DNA of 64,000 nt from Inhella proteolytica (GCF_016093275.1 NZ_JAEDAK010000005.1:64001-128000), one strand, 5' to 3'. Positions 49,961 to 59,435 are shown, counted from the first letter of the stretch. Notes: generated by a model from the sequence alone, not told the origin. Made by a program: numbers and translations.

Positions 49961-50481
49961 AGCTGCTTCAACAGGGGTTCGATGCGCTCGCGCATCAGCT
50001 CGGCGGTGAGCGGGCCGACATGCTTGAAGCGGATGCGGCCCTGGCGGTCGATGACGAAGGTCTCGGGCACACCGTAGACGCCGAACTCGATGCCGAGCTG
50101 GCCGCGCTCGTCGAAGCCGATGGCGTGGTACGGGTCGCCCAGGCGGCGCAGCCAGGTTTGCGCGGCCTCGCGCTGGTCCTTGTAGTTCAGGCCGATCAGC
50201 TGCACGCCGGGCTGGCGCTTGGCGAAGTCGACCAGCAGCGGGTGCTCCTGCTGGCAGGGCGTGCACCAGCTGGCCCACACGTTGAGCAGGCTCACGCGCC
50301 CTTGCAGATCGGCGCTCCTTAGTGCGGGCTTGCCCTCGTGCAGCGCGGCCAGCTCGAAGGCGGGCGCGGGCTTGTCGATCAAGGGCGAGGGGATCTCGCG
50401 CGGGTTGAGCTGCAGGCCACGCGCCAGCAGCAGGGCCAGCAGGCCGAAGGCGAGCAGGGGCAGCAGGGCCTTGAGCTTCAT
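49957..50481 (-). CDS. ccmG: Periplasmic thiol-disulfide oxidoreductase CcmG/DsbE
   Basis: Thioredoxin-fold protein of 174 residues anchored by an N-terminal helix (about 5-22). The active site is NVWASWCTPCQQEHP with Cys73 and Cys76. The acid-rich and cis-Pro region GVPETFVIDRQGRI near 135-150 is typical of DsbE. It keeps the apocytochrome c cysteines reduced, receiving electrons from a DsbD/CcdA-type protein not present in this window. Its junctions with ccmF and ccmH are 4-bp ATGA overlaps. Confidence 0.95.
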   Translation of the reverse strand: MKLKALLPLLAFGLLALLLARGLQLNPREIPSPLIDKPAPAFELAALHEGKPALRSADLQGRVSLLNVWASWCTPCQQEHPLLVDFAKRQPGVQLIGLNYKDQREAAQTWLRRLGDPYHAIGFDERGQLGIEFGVYGVPETFVIDRQGRIRFKHVGPLTAELMRERIEPLLKQL

Positions 50482-52499
50482 GGTGTGGCGCCTCCCAGCG
50501 GCCGCTCCGGAACGCGCTCGGGCGGTGGGACCGCGGCGGGGGCTTGCGCCACGCGGGCGCTCAGGCGGTAGCGGCGGTCGCGCCAGGCCAGCAGGCCGCC
50601 TGCGGCCATCAGCAGGCAGCCGCCCCAGATCCAGTCGATGAAGGGCTTGACGTAGACGCGCACGATCCAGGCATTGCTACCCGCCAGCGGTTCCCCGAGC
50701 GACACATACAAATCGCGCAGCAGCCCGGCGCGGATGGCGGCTTCGGTCATCGGCATCTCGGAGCTGCGGTAGACGCGCTTCTCGGGGCGCAGCTCGGCCA
50801 CGAACTCGCCCGCGCGGCTGACGCGCATCAGGCCCTGCACGCCGCCGTAGTTCGGGCCTTCGATGCGCTGCAGCCGCTCCAGCTGGAACTGGAACCCTGC
50901 GACCTCCACCCCCTGGCCGGGCGCCAGCGCCACGTCGCGTTCCACCTGCAGGCTGTTGACGAGGGTGACGCCGACGATGAACACGCCCACGCCCGCGTGG
51001 GCCAACTGCATGGCCAGCACCGAGCGCGGCAGCGCCTGCCAGCGGACGCCGAAGCCCTGGCCGTTGCGGGGCCACAGGCGCTCGGTCAGATCGGCCGCGC
51101 AGCAGGCCAGCACCCAGCCCGCCAGCGCCAGGCCGAACCAGGCCGCGGCGCTGAGCCGCCCGCCGCCCACGGCCCAGCCGAAGGCGCCGGCGGCCAAGGC
51201 GGCCAGCAGCGCGGCACCGCGCAGGCGGCGTGCCAGCGCGGGCCCTTCGTCCTGCTTCCAGCGCAGCAGCGGGCCCACGCCCATCAGCACGATGACCGGC
51301 ACCATCAGCGGCACAAACACCGATTCAAAGTAAGGCGGGCCGACCGAGATCTTCTGCCCGGCCAGTGCATCGAGCGCCAGCGGGTAGAGCGTGCCCAGCA
51401 GCACGGCGCCGCAGGTGGCCAGCAGCATCACGTTGTTGCCCAGCAAAGTGGTCTCACGGCTGAGCAGGCCGAAGCGTGCGCCCAGGCCCATGCGCGCCGC
51501 GCGCGCGGCAAAGAGGCTCAGCGAGCCGCCCACCACCACCACCAGGAAGCCGAGGATGAAGAGGCCGCGCTTGGGGTCGGTGGCAAAGGCATGCACTGAA
51601 GACAGCACGCCCGAGCGGACCAGGAAGGTGCCGAGCAGCGAGAGCGAGAAGGCCAGGATGGCGAGCAGCAGGGTCCAGCTGCGGAAGGCGCCGCGCTTTT
51701 CGGTGACGGCCAGCGAGTGCAGCAGCGCCGTGCCGGCCAGCCAGGGCATGAAGCTGGCGTTCTCCACCGGATCCCAGAACCACCAGCCGCCCCAGCCCAG
51801 TTCGTAGTACGCCCACCAGCTGCCCAGGGCGATGCCCACCGTCAGACTGGCCCAGGCGGCGGCCGTCCAGGGCCGGGCCCAGCGCAGCCAGCGCTGCAGG
51901 TCGTCCTCGGGCGCCAGCAGCGCGGCGATGGCAAAGGCAAAGGCCACCGCAAAGCCCACGTAACCCATGTAGAGCATGGGCGGGTGCAGCACCATGCCGG
52001 GGTCCTGCAGCAGGGGGTTGAGGTCGGCGCCCTCTTCGGGCATGGGCAGCAGGCGCTCGAAGGGGTTGGAGGTGCTGAGCATGAAGAGCAGGAAGCCGAA
52101 GGCCAGGGCGCCCATCACCCCCAGCACACGCGCCAGCAGTGCCGGCGGCAGGCTGCCGGCCTTGCGCTGCAGGGCCGTCATCCAGCCCACCAGCAGCAGG
52201 GCCCAGAGCAGCAGCGAGCCCTCATGCCCGCCCCACACGGCGGCCAGGCGGTAGGGCAGCGGCAGCTCGGAATTGCTGTGCTGCGCCACGTAGGCGACCG
52301 AGAAGTCGTGCTGCACGAAGGCCCAGCTCAGGCACAGATAGGCGAGCAGCACGGCCAGCGCCAGGCCACGGCTGAGTGGGGTGGCCAGCGCCATCCAGTC
52401 GGCACGGTCGCGCTGGGCGCCGAGCGGTGGCAGCACGGCCAGCAGGGCGGCCAGGCCCAGGCCGAACCAGAGGGCGAAATGGCCGAGCTCGGGGATCAC
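50478..52499 (-). CDS. ccmF: Haem lyase subunit CcmF
   Basis: Polytopic membrane protein of 673 residues with about 14-15 helices. It has the WWD haem-handling motif [15 protein letters not shown] in a periplasmic loop and the conserved [17 protein letters not shown] and [12 protein letters not shown] segments. With CcmH and CcmI it attaches haem from holo-CcmE to apocytochrome c. The start is GTG at 52499, overlapping the ccmE stop as GTGA. The length is normal. Confidence 0.96.
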   Translation of the reverse strand: MIPELGHFALWFGLGLAALLAVLPPLGAQRDRADWMALATPLSRGLALAVLLAYLCLSWAFVQHDFSVAYVAQHSNSELPLPYRLAAVWGGHEGSLLLWALLLVGWMTALQRKAGSLPPALLARVLGVMGALAFGFLLFMLSTSNPFERLLPMPEEGADLNPLLQDPGMVLHPPMLYMGYVGFAVAFAFAIAALLAPEDDLQRWLRWARPWTAAAWASLTVGIALGSWWAYYELGWGGWWFWDPVENASFMPWLAGTALLHSLAVTEKRGAFRSWTLLLAILAFSLSLLGTFLVRSGVLSSVHAFATDPKRGLFILGFLVVVVGGSLSLFAARAARMGLGARFGLLSRETTLLGNNVMLLATCGAVLLGTLYPLALDALAGQKISVGPPYFESVFVPLMVPVIVLMGVGPLLRWKQDEGPALARRLRGAALLAALAAGAFGWAVGGGRLSAAAWFGLALAGWVLACCAADLTERLWPRNGQGFGVRWQALPRSVLAMQLAHAGVGVFIVGVTLVNSLQVERDVALAPGQGVEVAGFQFQLERLQRIEGPNYGGVQGLMRVSRAGEFVAELRPEKRVYRSSEMPMTEAAIRAGLLRDLYVSLGEPLAGSNAWIVRVYVKPFIDWIWGGCLLMAAGGLLAWRDRRYRLSARVAQAPAAVPPPERVPERPLGGATP

Positions 52500-52966
52500 T
52501 TGGGCGCTCCCATGCTGCGCTGCGCGCGTTCGCGGGCCTGCTCGGCCTGGTGCAGCGCATCGGCCGCCTCGGGCGGCATGTAGTTCTCGTCGTGCTTGGC
52601 CAGCACCTCGCGCGCGGTGAACTGGCCATCGGCCCCGAGCTGGCCTTGGGCGACGACGCCCTTGCCCTCCTTGAACAGGTCGGGCAGCACGCCTTCAAAG
52701 CGCACGGGGATCTGGTGCAGGTTGTCGGTGACCTTGAAGCTCACCTGCACGCCCTGACGTTGCACGCTGCCGGGCTCGACGAGGCCGCCGAGGCGGAAGC
52801 TTCTTCCTTTCGGGGCTTCATTCGCGGCGACCTGGGTGGGTGAGTAGAAGAACACCAGATTGCTTTGGAAGGCGTTCAGCACCAGGGCGGTGATGGCGGC
52901 GAGGGCCAGGGCGATCAGGCCGATCAGGGCGAGGCGGCGGTGGCGGGGTTTGATGGTGCTGCTCAT
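52496..52966 (-). CDS. ccmE: Haem chaperone CcmE
   Basis: Protein of 156 residues with an N-terminal membrane anchor (about 10-31) and a periplasmic OB fold. The haem-binding motif is [12 protein letters not shown], with His125 forming the covalent bond to haem and Tyr129 as ligand. It receives haem from CcmABCD and hands it to CcmF. The tail is helical and charged. It is the first gene after the inverted-repeat interruption of the operon: 572 bp separate it from ccmD, while all other ccm junctions overlap or nearly so. Confidence 0.96.
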   Translation of the reverse strand: MSSTIKPRHRRLALIGLIALALAAITALVLNAFQSNLVFFYSPTQVAANEAPKGRSFRLGGLVEPGSVQRQGVQVSFKVTDNLHQIPVRFEGVLPDLFKEGKGVVAQGQLGADGQFTAREVLAKHDENYMPPEAADALHQAEQARERAQRSMGAPK

Positions 52967-53000
52967 TTGTCTTGCTTCCTCTTACTGCCGGCGAGCCCGT

Positions 53001-53507
53001 GGGGTCTTCAACCCCACACCCCGACCCGCATTTCTTTGCTGCGCCAAAGAAACGCGGGGCATCGAGCGGCGCTTGAATGCACGCACGCCGCCTAGGGCGG
53101 CGCGCGACTGCACGTCCGGTTCACATGGCTCCCACACCCCTCCTGGGACTGCGAAAACCTGCCCGCTAAGCTGGCCGGAGTACCGGCCGTCTAGACCACC
53201 GCAAACCATCACGGGCTCTCTGCGATGAACGGACCCCCAACGAGCAATCAGGCGGCCCGTTGCGCTGGTTGGGGGTCTGTTCTTCGGAGCGCGGAGGCCA
53301 TGGTCCTCGCTGCCCGGGACGACCGGTACCCCGGGCGCCTTCGTCGTCCTGCCCATGGAAGTCAGAGAAGGGCTCGTGTCAGTGTGAGCCCAAGCACCGC
53401 CATCACAGTTCGCCCCTAGGGCGACTGTGTGGGTTGGCGCCTTTCTTTGCCCCGCGTTTCTTTGGCAAGACAAAGAAATGCGGGTCGGGGTTCGAGGGTG
53501 AAGCCCC
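53001..53507. repeat. 507-bp imperfect palindrome of two facing repeat units between ccmD and ccmE
   Basis: The intergenic stretch 52967-53538 holds two inverted copies of a roughly 240-bp unit, 53001-53241 and 53268-53507. Matching points are symmetrical about 53254. Outer blocks CCCCGACCCGCATTTCTTTG (53019) pair with 53471-53490. GCCAAAGAAACGCGGGGCA (53043) pairs with 53448-53466. CCTAGGG blocks and GTACCGG blocks pair further in. The inner arms GAACGGACCCCCAAC (53227-53241) and GTTGGGGGTCTGTTC (53268-53282) close a 26-bp centre. Short frames within have no natural protein character, and no transposase is present. It resembles a dispersed Burkholderiales repeat or miniature mobile element; no clear target-site duplication was seen. 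Confidence 0.75.
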
Positions 53508-53538
53508 GGATGGCTGCACCGAGATGAACAAGCGGCAC

Positions 53539-53700
53539 TCATTCGCCCAGCTCCTCATCCCCCACCAAAGCCCGCCGATGCCGCGCCCGAGCCAACAAGG
53601 GTTCGACCACGAAGACAACCAGAGCCATTCCATACGAGCCCCACACATAGAGCCCATACCCACCCATCGCGAAGAACTCCGACACCGAACCCCAGTTCAT
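53539..53700 (-). CDS. ccmD: Haem exporter small subunit CcmD
   Basis: Short protein of 53 residues that is easily missed: it starts with MNWGSVSEFFAMGGYGLYVW, followed by a membrane helix (GSYGMALVVFVVEPLLA) and a basic then acidic tail (RARHRRALVGDEELGE). The SEFFAMGGYGLYVW segment is the CcmD hallmark. It stabilises the CcmC-CcmE complex and is needed to release haem-loaded CcmE from CcmABC. It overlaps the ccmC stop by an ATGA junction, confirming both frame and start. Confidence 0.92.
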   Translation of the reverse strand: MNWGSVSEFFAMGGYGLYVWGSYGMALVVFVVEPLLARARHRRALVGDEELGE

Positions 53701-54434
53701 GACGCACTCCCCCGCAGCGCAGCAACCCAGCCGGCCTCCCGCTCACGCTCCAACACGATTGCCCGTGCCCGCATGAACACCACCGCGAAGGCGTAGGCCC
53801 AGCAGGCCAGGGTGGTCAGCAGCATGGCCTGCAGCATGGTCTCGGCCATCTTGGGCGCGGCCGTCAGGCTGATGGTGGCGCCCTGGTGCAGGGTGTTCCA
53901 CCAGCGCACCGAGAAGTAAATGATGGGCACGTTCACCGCGCCCACCAGGGCCAAGAGGGCGCCGGCCGGGTCGGCCCGCTGCGGGTCTTCGATGGCGTTG
54001 ACGAGCGCGATGTAGCCCAGGAACAGGAAGAGCAGGATCAGCTCCGAGGTCAGGCGCGCGTCCCACACCCACCAGGTGCCCCAGGTCGGCTGGCCCCAGA
54101 GCGCGCCGGTGACCAGCGCCAGCAGCGTGAACAGCGCGCCGGTGGGCGCGATGGCGCGCGCCAGCATCGAGGCCATGCGCGCCTTGAAGGCCCAGCCGAT
54201 CGCCGCCCAGAAGGCCATGGCCAGGTAGAGCAGCATCGACAGCCAGGCCGCGGGCACGTGGATGAAGATGATGCGGTAGGCCTCGCCCTGCGTGGCATCG
54301 GTGGGGGCGACGAAGAAGCCCATGTACAGCCCGGCCGCGCCCAGCAGCGCGGCCGCAAGCCACAGCCAGGGCAGCAGGGCGCCGGTGAGCGCATAGAAGC
54401 GCACCGGGGCGGCGAAGGTGTAGAAGCGACTCAT
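53697..54434 (-). CDS. ccmC: Haem-handling membrane protein CcmC
   Basis: Protein of 245 residues with six membrane helices and the periplasmic WWD motif GTWWVWDARLTSELIL. Flanking histidines (FIHVPAAW, WNTLHQGATIS) act as haem ligands. It loads haem onto CcmE together with CcmD. The start at 54434 corresponds to the family start MSRFYTFAAPVRFY. The ccmB stop lies 4 bp upstream, and the ccmD start overlaps the end. Confidence 0.95.
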   Translation of the reverse strand: MSRFYTFAAPVRFYALTGALLPWLWLAAALLGAAGLYMGFFVAPTDATQGEAYRIIFIHVPAAWLSMLLYLAMAFWAAIGWAFKARMASMLARAIAPTGALFTLLALVTGALWGQPTWGTWWVWDARLTSELILLFLFLGYIALVNAIEDPQRADPAGALLALVGAVNVPIIYFSVRWWNTLHQGATISLTAAPKMAETMLQAMLLTTLACWAYAFAVVFMRARAIVLEREREAGWVAALRGSAS

Positions 54435-54438
54435 AGGT

Positions 54439-55107
54439 TTACGCGACGGCAATGCGCAAGGCCGCGCCGGTGGCCGGCGGCGCGCCCAGCAGGGTGGCCA
54501 GCAGCAGCGCGCCGAGCAGCGAGTAATGGCCGCCCACGGGCAGGCCGGCTTCAAAAGCGCCCACGGCGCCACTGCCGAAGATCAGCGCCGGCATGGCCAG
54601 GGGCAGCACGATCAAAAGATTGAGCAAACCACCGGCGCGCAGGCCCAGGGTCAGCGCGGCGCCAAAGGCGCCGAGCAGGCTGAGCACCGGCGTGCCCAGC
54701 AGCAGGCCCAGCCACAGCAGGCCCAGGGGCGCGGCGGGCAGTCCGAACATCAGGCCCAGCAGGGGCGCGGCCAGCAGCAGGGGCAGGCCGTGCGTGAGCC
54801 AATGACCGGCGGCCTTGGCCAGGGCCAGCAGCCAGGCCGGCTGGCCGGCCAGCAGCAACTGGTCCAGGCTGCCGTCCTGCCAGTCGGCGCCCCACAGCAG
54901 GTTCAGCGAGAGCAGCGTGGCCAGCAGCGCGCCCACCCACAGCACGCCCGGGGCGATGTGGCGCAGGGTCGCCGGCTCCGGCCCGATGCCCAGCGGGAAC
55001 AGGCTGGCGGCGACGACGAAGAACACCACCGGCAGCAGGGCTTCGAGCGGCCGGCGCAGCGCCAGGCGCAGCTCGCGCCGCAGGATCAGCCAGAAGAAGG
55101 CCCTCAT
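54439..55107 (-). CDS. ccmB: Haem exporter membrane subunit CcmB
   Basis: Protein of 222 residues with six membrane helices, starting FFWLILRRELRLALRRPLEALLPVVFF, the typical CcmB opening. ALLATLLSLNLLWGADWQDGSLDQLLL follows. It forms the membrane channel part of the CcmAB ABC transporter that powers release of holo-CcmE. The start overlaps the ccmA stop as ATGA; ccmC starts 4 bp after its stop. Confidence 0.94.
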   Translation of the reverse strand: MRAFFWLILRRELRLALRRPLEALLPVVFFVVAASLFPLGIGPEPATLRHIAPGVLWVGALLATLLSLNLLWGADWQDGSLDQLLLAGQPAWLLALAKAAGHWLTHGLPLLLAAPLLGLMFGLPAAPLGLLWLGLLLGTPVLSLLGAFGAALTLGLRAGGLLNLLIVLPLAMPALIFGSGAVGAFEAGLPVGGHYSLLGALLLATLLGAPPATGAALRIAVA

Positions 55108-55715
55108 GGCGCTGCTTCCAGCTGCACGTCGCGCGTGGCCAGGCCGGGCAGTTCCTGGTGGCTGGTGAAGAGCAGCGCGCTGCCCGCGGCCAGCAGGTCC
55201 TGCAGCAGGCCGCGCAGCGTGGCCAGGCCCTCCTGGTCCAACGCGTCGAAGGGTTCGTCCAGCAGCCACAGCGCTGCGGGTGCGGGCAGGGCCAGGCGGG
55301 CCAGGGCCGTGCGGCGGCGCTGGCCCTGGCTGAGCTGGCGGGCCGGCCGGCGCGCCAGGCCGCCCAGGCCCAGGGCCTGCAGCGCGGTCTTCAGCTCGGC
55401 GGCGCCGCAGGGCTGGCCTTGCAGCGCCGCGGCCAGGCGCAGGTTCTCGGCCACCGTCAGCTCGTCCTTCAGGCCGTTGGCATGGCCCAGGTAGCGCGGC
55501 GGGCGCGGGCAGTGGAAGCTGCCCGCAAAGGGTTGGCCCAGGCCGGCCAGGGTGCGCAGCAGGGTGGTCTTGCCGCTGCCATTGGCGCCGCGCAGCCACA
55601 CCGCCTCGCCGGCCCGCAAGGCCAGGCCCAGCGGCGCAAACAGCGCGCGCTCGGCGCGTGCGCACACCAGGGCGTTGGTGCGCAGCAGCTCGGGGGTGGG
55701 GGTCTTGGTCTCCAT
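55104..55715 (-). CDS. ccmA: Haem exporter ATP-binding protein CcmA
   Basis: ABC ATPase of 203 residues: Walker A GANGSGKTT (near 41), Q-loop region YLGHANGLKDELTVAENL, signature LSQGQRRRTALARL and Walker B LWLLDEPFDALD. It hydrolyses ATP to drive the CcmABCD-CcmE cycle. The ATG at 55715 gives normal family length; a TTG 54 bp upstream extends the frame without conservation. It is the first gene of the ccm operon; the plus-strand gene starting at 55840 is divergent, so the promoter should lie in 55716-55839, but no clear boxes were seen. Confidence 0.93.
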   Translation of the reverse strand: METKTPTPELLRTNALVCARAERALFAPLGLALRAGEAVWLRGANGSGKTTLLRTLAGLGQPFAGSFHCPRPPRYLGHANGLKDELTVAENLRLAAALQGQPCGAAELKTALQALGLGGLARRPARQLSQGQRRRTALARLALPAPAALWLLDEPFDALDQEGLATLRGLLQDLLAAGSALLFTSHQELPGLATRDVQLEAAP

Positions 55716-55839
55716 GCTCGGGCCGCAGTGTGCGATGGCAGGCCCCGGGGCGTGATTGAACTGGGTCAACCCGGCCTGGGGATTGCCCTAGTTCGGCCCT
55801 CCGCAAAGCGGGCGGCTTTGACCTGGAACAAGACCACGG

Positions 55840-57501
55840 ATGATGCCGCCCATGCTGAGCCCCGCCCTCGAATCCGACCTCACCCGTCTGGCCGGCCAGG
55901 CCCTGGTGCGACCGGCCGACACCCTGGCCGAGCTGCAGACCCTGGAAGCCGCCCTGCCCGCGGCCGAGCAGCAGGCCGCCGCCCTGGCCCTGGCGCGCGT
56001 GCGCGGCCTGGCCGAGGTCTGCCACGGCGAGCTGGCCGGGCTGGAGCGCCTGCTGGCCGCGCAGCGCGCCAGCACGGCCGCCCCGGCGCGCCTGCGCTTC
56101 GACCTGGCGCGCACCCTGGCCATCGCCTACGCCCACACCGGCTTGCACGACGACTCGCTCGAATGGGCGCGCCACGCGCTCGACCTGGCCCGCCAGGCCC
56201 AGGACCCGCAGGCCCAGGCCGAGGCCCTGCTCTCCTGCGGCGTGGCGATCTCGCGCGGCGGCGACGCCGAGCAGGGCCTGGCCCTGTACGCCCAGGCGCT
56301 CGAAGGCTTCGAGGCCCTGGGCCTGGCGCGCCTGCAGCTGGCGGTGCGCAACAACATGGGCATCAACCTCAAGAACCTGGGCCGGCCGGCCGAGGCCCTG
56401 GCCCAGTTCGAGCAGGCCCTGGCACTGGCCGAGGCCCATGGCCTGCACGATTCCGCCGCCCTGCTGCGCACCAATCTGGCCGAGCCCCTGGCCCAGCTGG
56501 GCCGCCTGAACGAGGCGCGCGCCGTGGGCGAGCAGGCCGCCGCGGAACACGCCGGCCGCAGCCACCCGGCCGGCGAGACCACCGCGCGCATCGGCCTGGG
56601 CCTGGTGCTGCTGGAATGCGGCGAGCAGGAGCGCGCCGCCGCGCAGTTCGAGCGCGCGCTGGCCCTGTGCACCCAGACCGGCGACCGCCTGACCCTGCAG
56701 CGCGCGCACTGGCAGCTCAGCCAGCTGCACAAGCGCGCCGGCCGTCACCAGGAAGCCCTGGCGCATCTGGAGGCCGCGCATGAGGCCGAGCGTGCCCAGT
56801 TCAACGAGGACTCCGACCGCCGCCGCCGCGCCCTGCAGGTGCAGGCCGAACTGCTGGCCGCGCAGACCGACGCCAACCAGCAGCGCCTGCGCCGCCTGGA
56901 GCTGGAGCGCGCCCACGCCGAACTGCGCAGCCTGCACGAGCGCCTGCAGGCCGCCGACCGCGAGAAGACCCGCCTGCTGGCCCGCCTGGCCGAGGAAAGC
57001 CGCACCGACGCCCTGACCGGCCTGGCCAACCGCCGCCAGTTCGACGAACGCCTGACGCTGGAGTGGCCGCGCAGCCCCGGCCTGCAGCTGGCCCTGATCG
57101 ACGTCGACCACTTCAAGCAGGTCAACGACCGCTTCGGCCATGCCCTGGGCGACGCCGTGCTGCAGGCCCTGGCCCAGCCGCTGCGCGAGGCCCGCGCCGA
57201 CCTCGCCCTGCGCCTGGGCGGCGAGGAGTTCGGCCTGCTCTTCCTGCACGGCGACCGCGAGCGCGCGCTGCAGGCCTGCGAAGCCCTGTGCGAACGCCTG
57301 CGCCGCCAGGACTGGGCCGCCCTGCACCCCGAGCTGCACATCACCGTGTCCATCGGCCTGGCCGGCCGCGCCGAGATGGCCGCCGCCCCCGACCTGCCCG
57401 CCGCGCTCTATGCGCGTGCCGACGCGCGCCTGTATGCGGCCAAGCGGGCGGGGCGGGATCGGGTGGTGGCGGATGACGGTCAGGGGAGCTTGGCGCCATG
57501 A
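55840..57501 (+). CDS. TPR-coupled diguanylate cyclase (GGDEF)
   Basis: Cytoplasmic protein of 553 residues. The first about 320 residues are tetratricopeptide repeats, for example LAVRNNMGINLKNLGRPAEALAQFEQALALAE. A coiled coil follows (about 325-385), then a GGDEF domain (about 390-545) starting RTDALTGLANRRQFDERL, with DVDHFKQVNDRFGHALGD, the active site GGEEF and ADARLYAAKRAGRD. The RxxD inhibition site is absent (ADLALRL precedes GGEEF), so product feedback is unlikely. TPR binding of a protein or peptide probably controls activity. The next gene overlaps by 4 bp (ATGA). Confidence 0.9.
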   Translation: MMPPMLSPALESDLTRLAGQALVRPADTLAELQTLEAALPAAEQQAAALALARVRGLAEVCHGELAGLERLLAAQRASTAAPARLRFDLARTLAIAYAHTGLHDDSLEWARHALDLARQAQDPQAQAEALLSCGVAISRGGDAEQGLALYAQALEGFEALGLARLQLAVRNNMGINLKNLGRPAEALAQFEQALALAEAHGLHDSAALLRTNLAEPLAQLGRLNEARAVGEQAAAEHAGRSHPAGETTARIGLGLVLLECGEQERAAAQFERALALCTQTGDRLTLQRAHWQLSQLHKRAGRHQEALAHLEAAHEAERAQFNEDSDRRRRALQVQAELLAAQTDANQQRLRRLELERAHAELRSLHERLQAADREKTRLLARLAEESRTDALTGLANRRQFDERLTLEWPRSPGLQLALIDVDHFKQVNDRFGHALGDAVLQALAQPLREARADLALRLGGEEFGLLFLHGDRERALQACEALCERLRRQDWAALHPELHITVSIGLAGRAEMAAAPDLPAALYARADARLYAAKRAGRDRVVADDGQGSLAP

Positions 57502-57971
57502 GCCGTCGTGAATGCCCGCCGATCCCCGAAGTAGCGCTGATCCGTGCCTACTCCCCGGCCGAAGCGGCGCAATGGGCGCAGGACTGGTTGGCGGTGTATG
57601 GCAAGGATCGCCAAGGCATGAACACCAAGGACTTTCTCTGGCATGTGTTCAGTGGCGGCCGTTACCCCTCGCTTTCCGGAGCGGAGGCGATGTCAACGTA
57701 CCGGCAGCAGACTGGGGTCGAGTTCGTCGTGCTGGCCAATGACCGCAAGCAGGCGCTGCTGCTGTCTCAGCCCCCGCAGGGGCCGCCCTGGTCGGACTGC
57801 TATGTCTTTCCGCCCAATCTGGCCTGGACGCTGGCGTTCACCCATGAGGCCGGTTGGCTGGGGCCCTACTTCGCTCGTCACCCGGACTTCGCGGCGCTGA
57901 ACCATGCCAATCAGCTGAAGCTGCAGAAGCGCCTGGAGGCCGAGCGTGCACGAGCAAAGGGGTGGTGCTGA
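57498..57971 (+). CDS. DUF4275-like protein
   Basis: Soluble protein of 157 residues with the segments TKDFLWHVFSGGRYPSLSG and DCYVFPPNLAWTLAFTHEAGWLGPYF. The -LWHVFS- core is what I recall of the DUF4275 family, which is otherwise uncharacterised. It is translationally coupled (ATGA) to the TPR-GGDEF gene upstream and has a TGATG junction with the frame downstream. The local base composition is slightly less GC-rich than in neighbours, which may hint at recent acquisition. Confidence 0.7.
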   Translation: MSRRECPPIPEVALIRAYSPAEAAQWAQDWLAVYGKDRQGMNTKDFLWHVFSGGRYPSLSGAEAMSTYRQQTGVEFVVLANDRKQALLLSQPPQGPPWSDCYVFPPNLAWTLAFTHEAGWLGPYFARHPDFAALNHANQLKLQKRLEAERARAKGWC

Positions 57972-58003
57972 TGCCTTCCCGCCTTACCGGAGGAAGCCAA
58001 GCC

Positions 58004-58441
58004 ATGCTGCAAGGTGAATGCAATTGCGGCACCGTCCGCTTCGAGATCGACGGCGACCCGGGTGGCATTTACGTGTGCCACTGCTCGATCTGCCGGCGCG
58101 CCACCGGTGCCAACGGCATCGCCGTGCTGGTCGTGCCCAAGAAGCGCCTGCGCTGGCTGCAGGGCCAGGAGGCGATTGCGCAGTGGAGCAAGCCGGGGGC
58201 CGACTGGCATACCTGGTTCTGCCGCCACTGCGGCGCGCGCGTGCCGGGCGAGAACGATGCGAACACCCTGTTCGTGCCAGCCGGCACGATCAGCGTCGGC
58301 GGCGAGGGTCTGCGCGTGCGGCACCACCTGTTCGTCGGCTCCAAGGCGGGCTGGGAGGTGATCGGCGACGACGGCGCCGAGCGGCACCGGGAGGGCCTGC
58401 GCAGCCCGCCACCCGGTGCATCTGCGCCTGCTGGAACTTAG
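58004..58441 (+). CDS. GFA-family (glutathione-dependent formaldehyde-activating-like) zinc protein
   Basis: Protein of 145 residues with the GFA (CENP-V) zinc-binding pattern: GECNCGTVRFE, then CHCSICRRATGANG, then WFCRHCGARV. These cysteines bind two zinc ions. Despite the family name, most members have no proven activity on formaldehyde. The start at 58004 has CCGGAGGA about 9 bp upstream and matches the usual family start; an ATG at 57971, overlapping the previous stop, would add 11 residues. It overlaps the convergent GGDEF gene by 4 bp. Confidence 0.85.
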   Translation: MLQGECNCGTVRFEIDGDPGGIYVCHCSICRRATGANGIAVLVVPKKRLRWLQGQEAIAQWSKPGADWHTWFCRHCGARVPGENDANTLFVPAGTISVGGEGLRVRHHLFVGSKAGWEVIGDDGAERHREGLRSPPPGASAPAGT

Positions 58442-59382
58442 GCGAAGACCGACGGCAGCGCCGAGCCCGTTGCGTGCGGCGGCGCACTGTTCGGAGTGGG
58501 CAGGCTGGATGAGTGCTCGCCCGCCGAAGCCTGAGTGCACGCCAGCTCGGTGCTCCACGGCACCACGCGATCCCGCCCCGACCGCTTGGCTGCGTACAGC
58601 GCGCGGTCCGCGCGTTCCAGCAGGCCGGCCCACGCCGCATCGTCGTCGGGCATGGCGGCTGATTCCGCGCAGCCTGCCGAGAAGGTGTAGCGCTGCTCAC
58701 TGCCATCCGCCATGCGCACGCGTTGCGCCCTGGCTTCGGTGGTCAAGCGCTCGGCAAGTTCCAGTGCCTGAGCCGAGCTGGCGCCCGGCAGCAGGATGCA
58801 GAACTCCTCGCCGCCGATTCGCGCCACCAGGTCCGTCAGTCGCAGTCCAGCCTGCAGCTGGCGCGCCGCATGCACAAGCACCCGGTCGCCGCCGCTGTGC
58901 AGATGCCGGTCGTTGATGCACTTGAAGTGATCCAGGTCCAGCAGGATGACGGCGATCCCGCTGCCGTCCGCGCTGCGTCGCAAGGTGCCGGCACGCTCCA
59001 TCAGGGCGCGTCGCGTCAACAAGCCCGTCAGGCCGTCACGCTGCCACTGCGCGACTTGGCGCTGGGTGTCCGCCCGCAGGGCCCGGTCGACCAGTGCAAA
59101 GGTCAGTGCGGGCGGCAGGGTCATGGTCAGCAGCCCAAGCAGCAGTCCCGGTTTCAGTTGGATGGGCGCGCTCGTCCAGGTGTGCAGCGCCAACCCGAAC
59201 AGAAGGGCTCCACCGGCAAGATGCCCCGTGATCCAGGCCAGCAGGCAGAGATTGGCTTCGGCACAGAGCTTCGGCAACAGCCTGGCCAAGGTGCCGGCGC
59301 ACATCCAGGCCAGCACGGCGGTGCTCAGTAGCAGCAGGCTGGGCGGCATCAACGCACTCAGCCCTGTCGTTGCAGTCGACAT
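58438..59382 (-). CDS. Membrane diguanylate cyclase (GGDEF)
   Basis: Protein of 314 residues with three membrane helices (about 12-33, 46-66, 78-98) and a GGDEF domain (about 110-275). The domain has the start RDGLTGLLTRRALMERAG, LDLDHFKCINDRHLHSGGD, an inhibition site RLTD and active site GGEEF, and ADRALYAAKRSGRD. It should synthesise cyclic-di-GMP with feedback control. The C-terminal about 40 residues are a Ser/Pro-rich tail. The short N-terminal membrane part has no recognisable sensor domain. Converges with the GFA gene; the M56 gene ends 53 bp upstream. Confidence 0.9.
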   Translation of the reverse strand: MSTATTGLSALMPPSLLLLSTAVLAWMCAGTLARLLPKLCAEANLCLLAWITGHLAGGALLFGLALHTWTSAPIQLKPGLLLGLLTMTLPPALTFALVDRALRADTQRQVAQWQRDGLTGLLTRRALMERAGTLRRSADGSGIAVILLDLDHFKCINDRHLHSGGDRVLVHAARQLQAGLRLTDLVARIGGEEFCILLPGASSAQALELAERLTTEARAQRVRMADGSEQRYTFSAGCAESAAMPDDDAAWAGLLERADRALYAAKRSGRDRVVPWSTELACTQASAGEHSSSLPTPNSAPPHATGSALPSVFA

Positions 59383-59435
59383 AAACCTCCCTGAAGGTCA
59401 GGCGCTCTTGTGGCGCTCTTCTGGCGCGGGCTGCC

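Noticed and set aside
52982-53663. Short frames within the ccmD-ccmE interval on both strands
   Set aside because: Their translations repeat because the DNA is an inverted repeat, they lack ribosome sites and resemble the spurious proteins often predicted from dispersed repeats. I annotate the DNA repeat instead.
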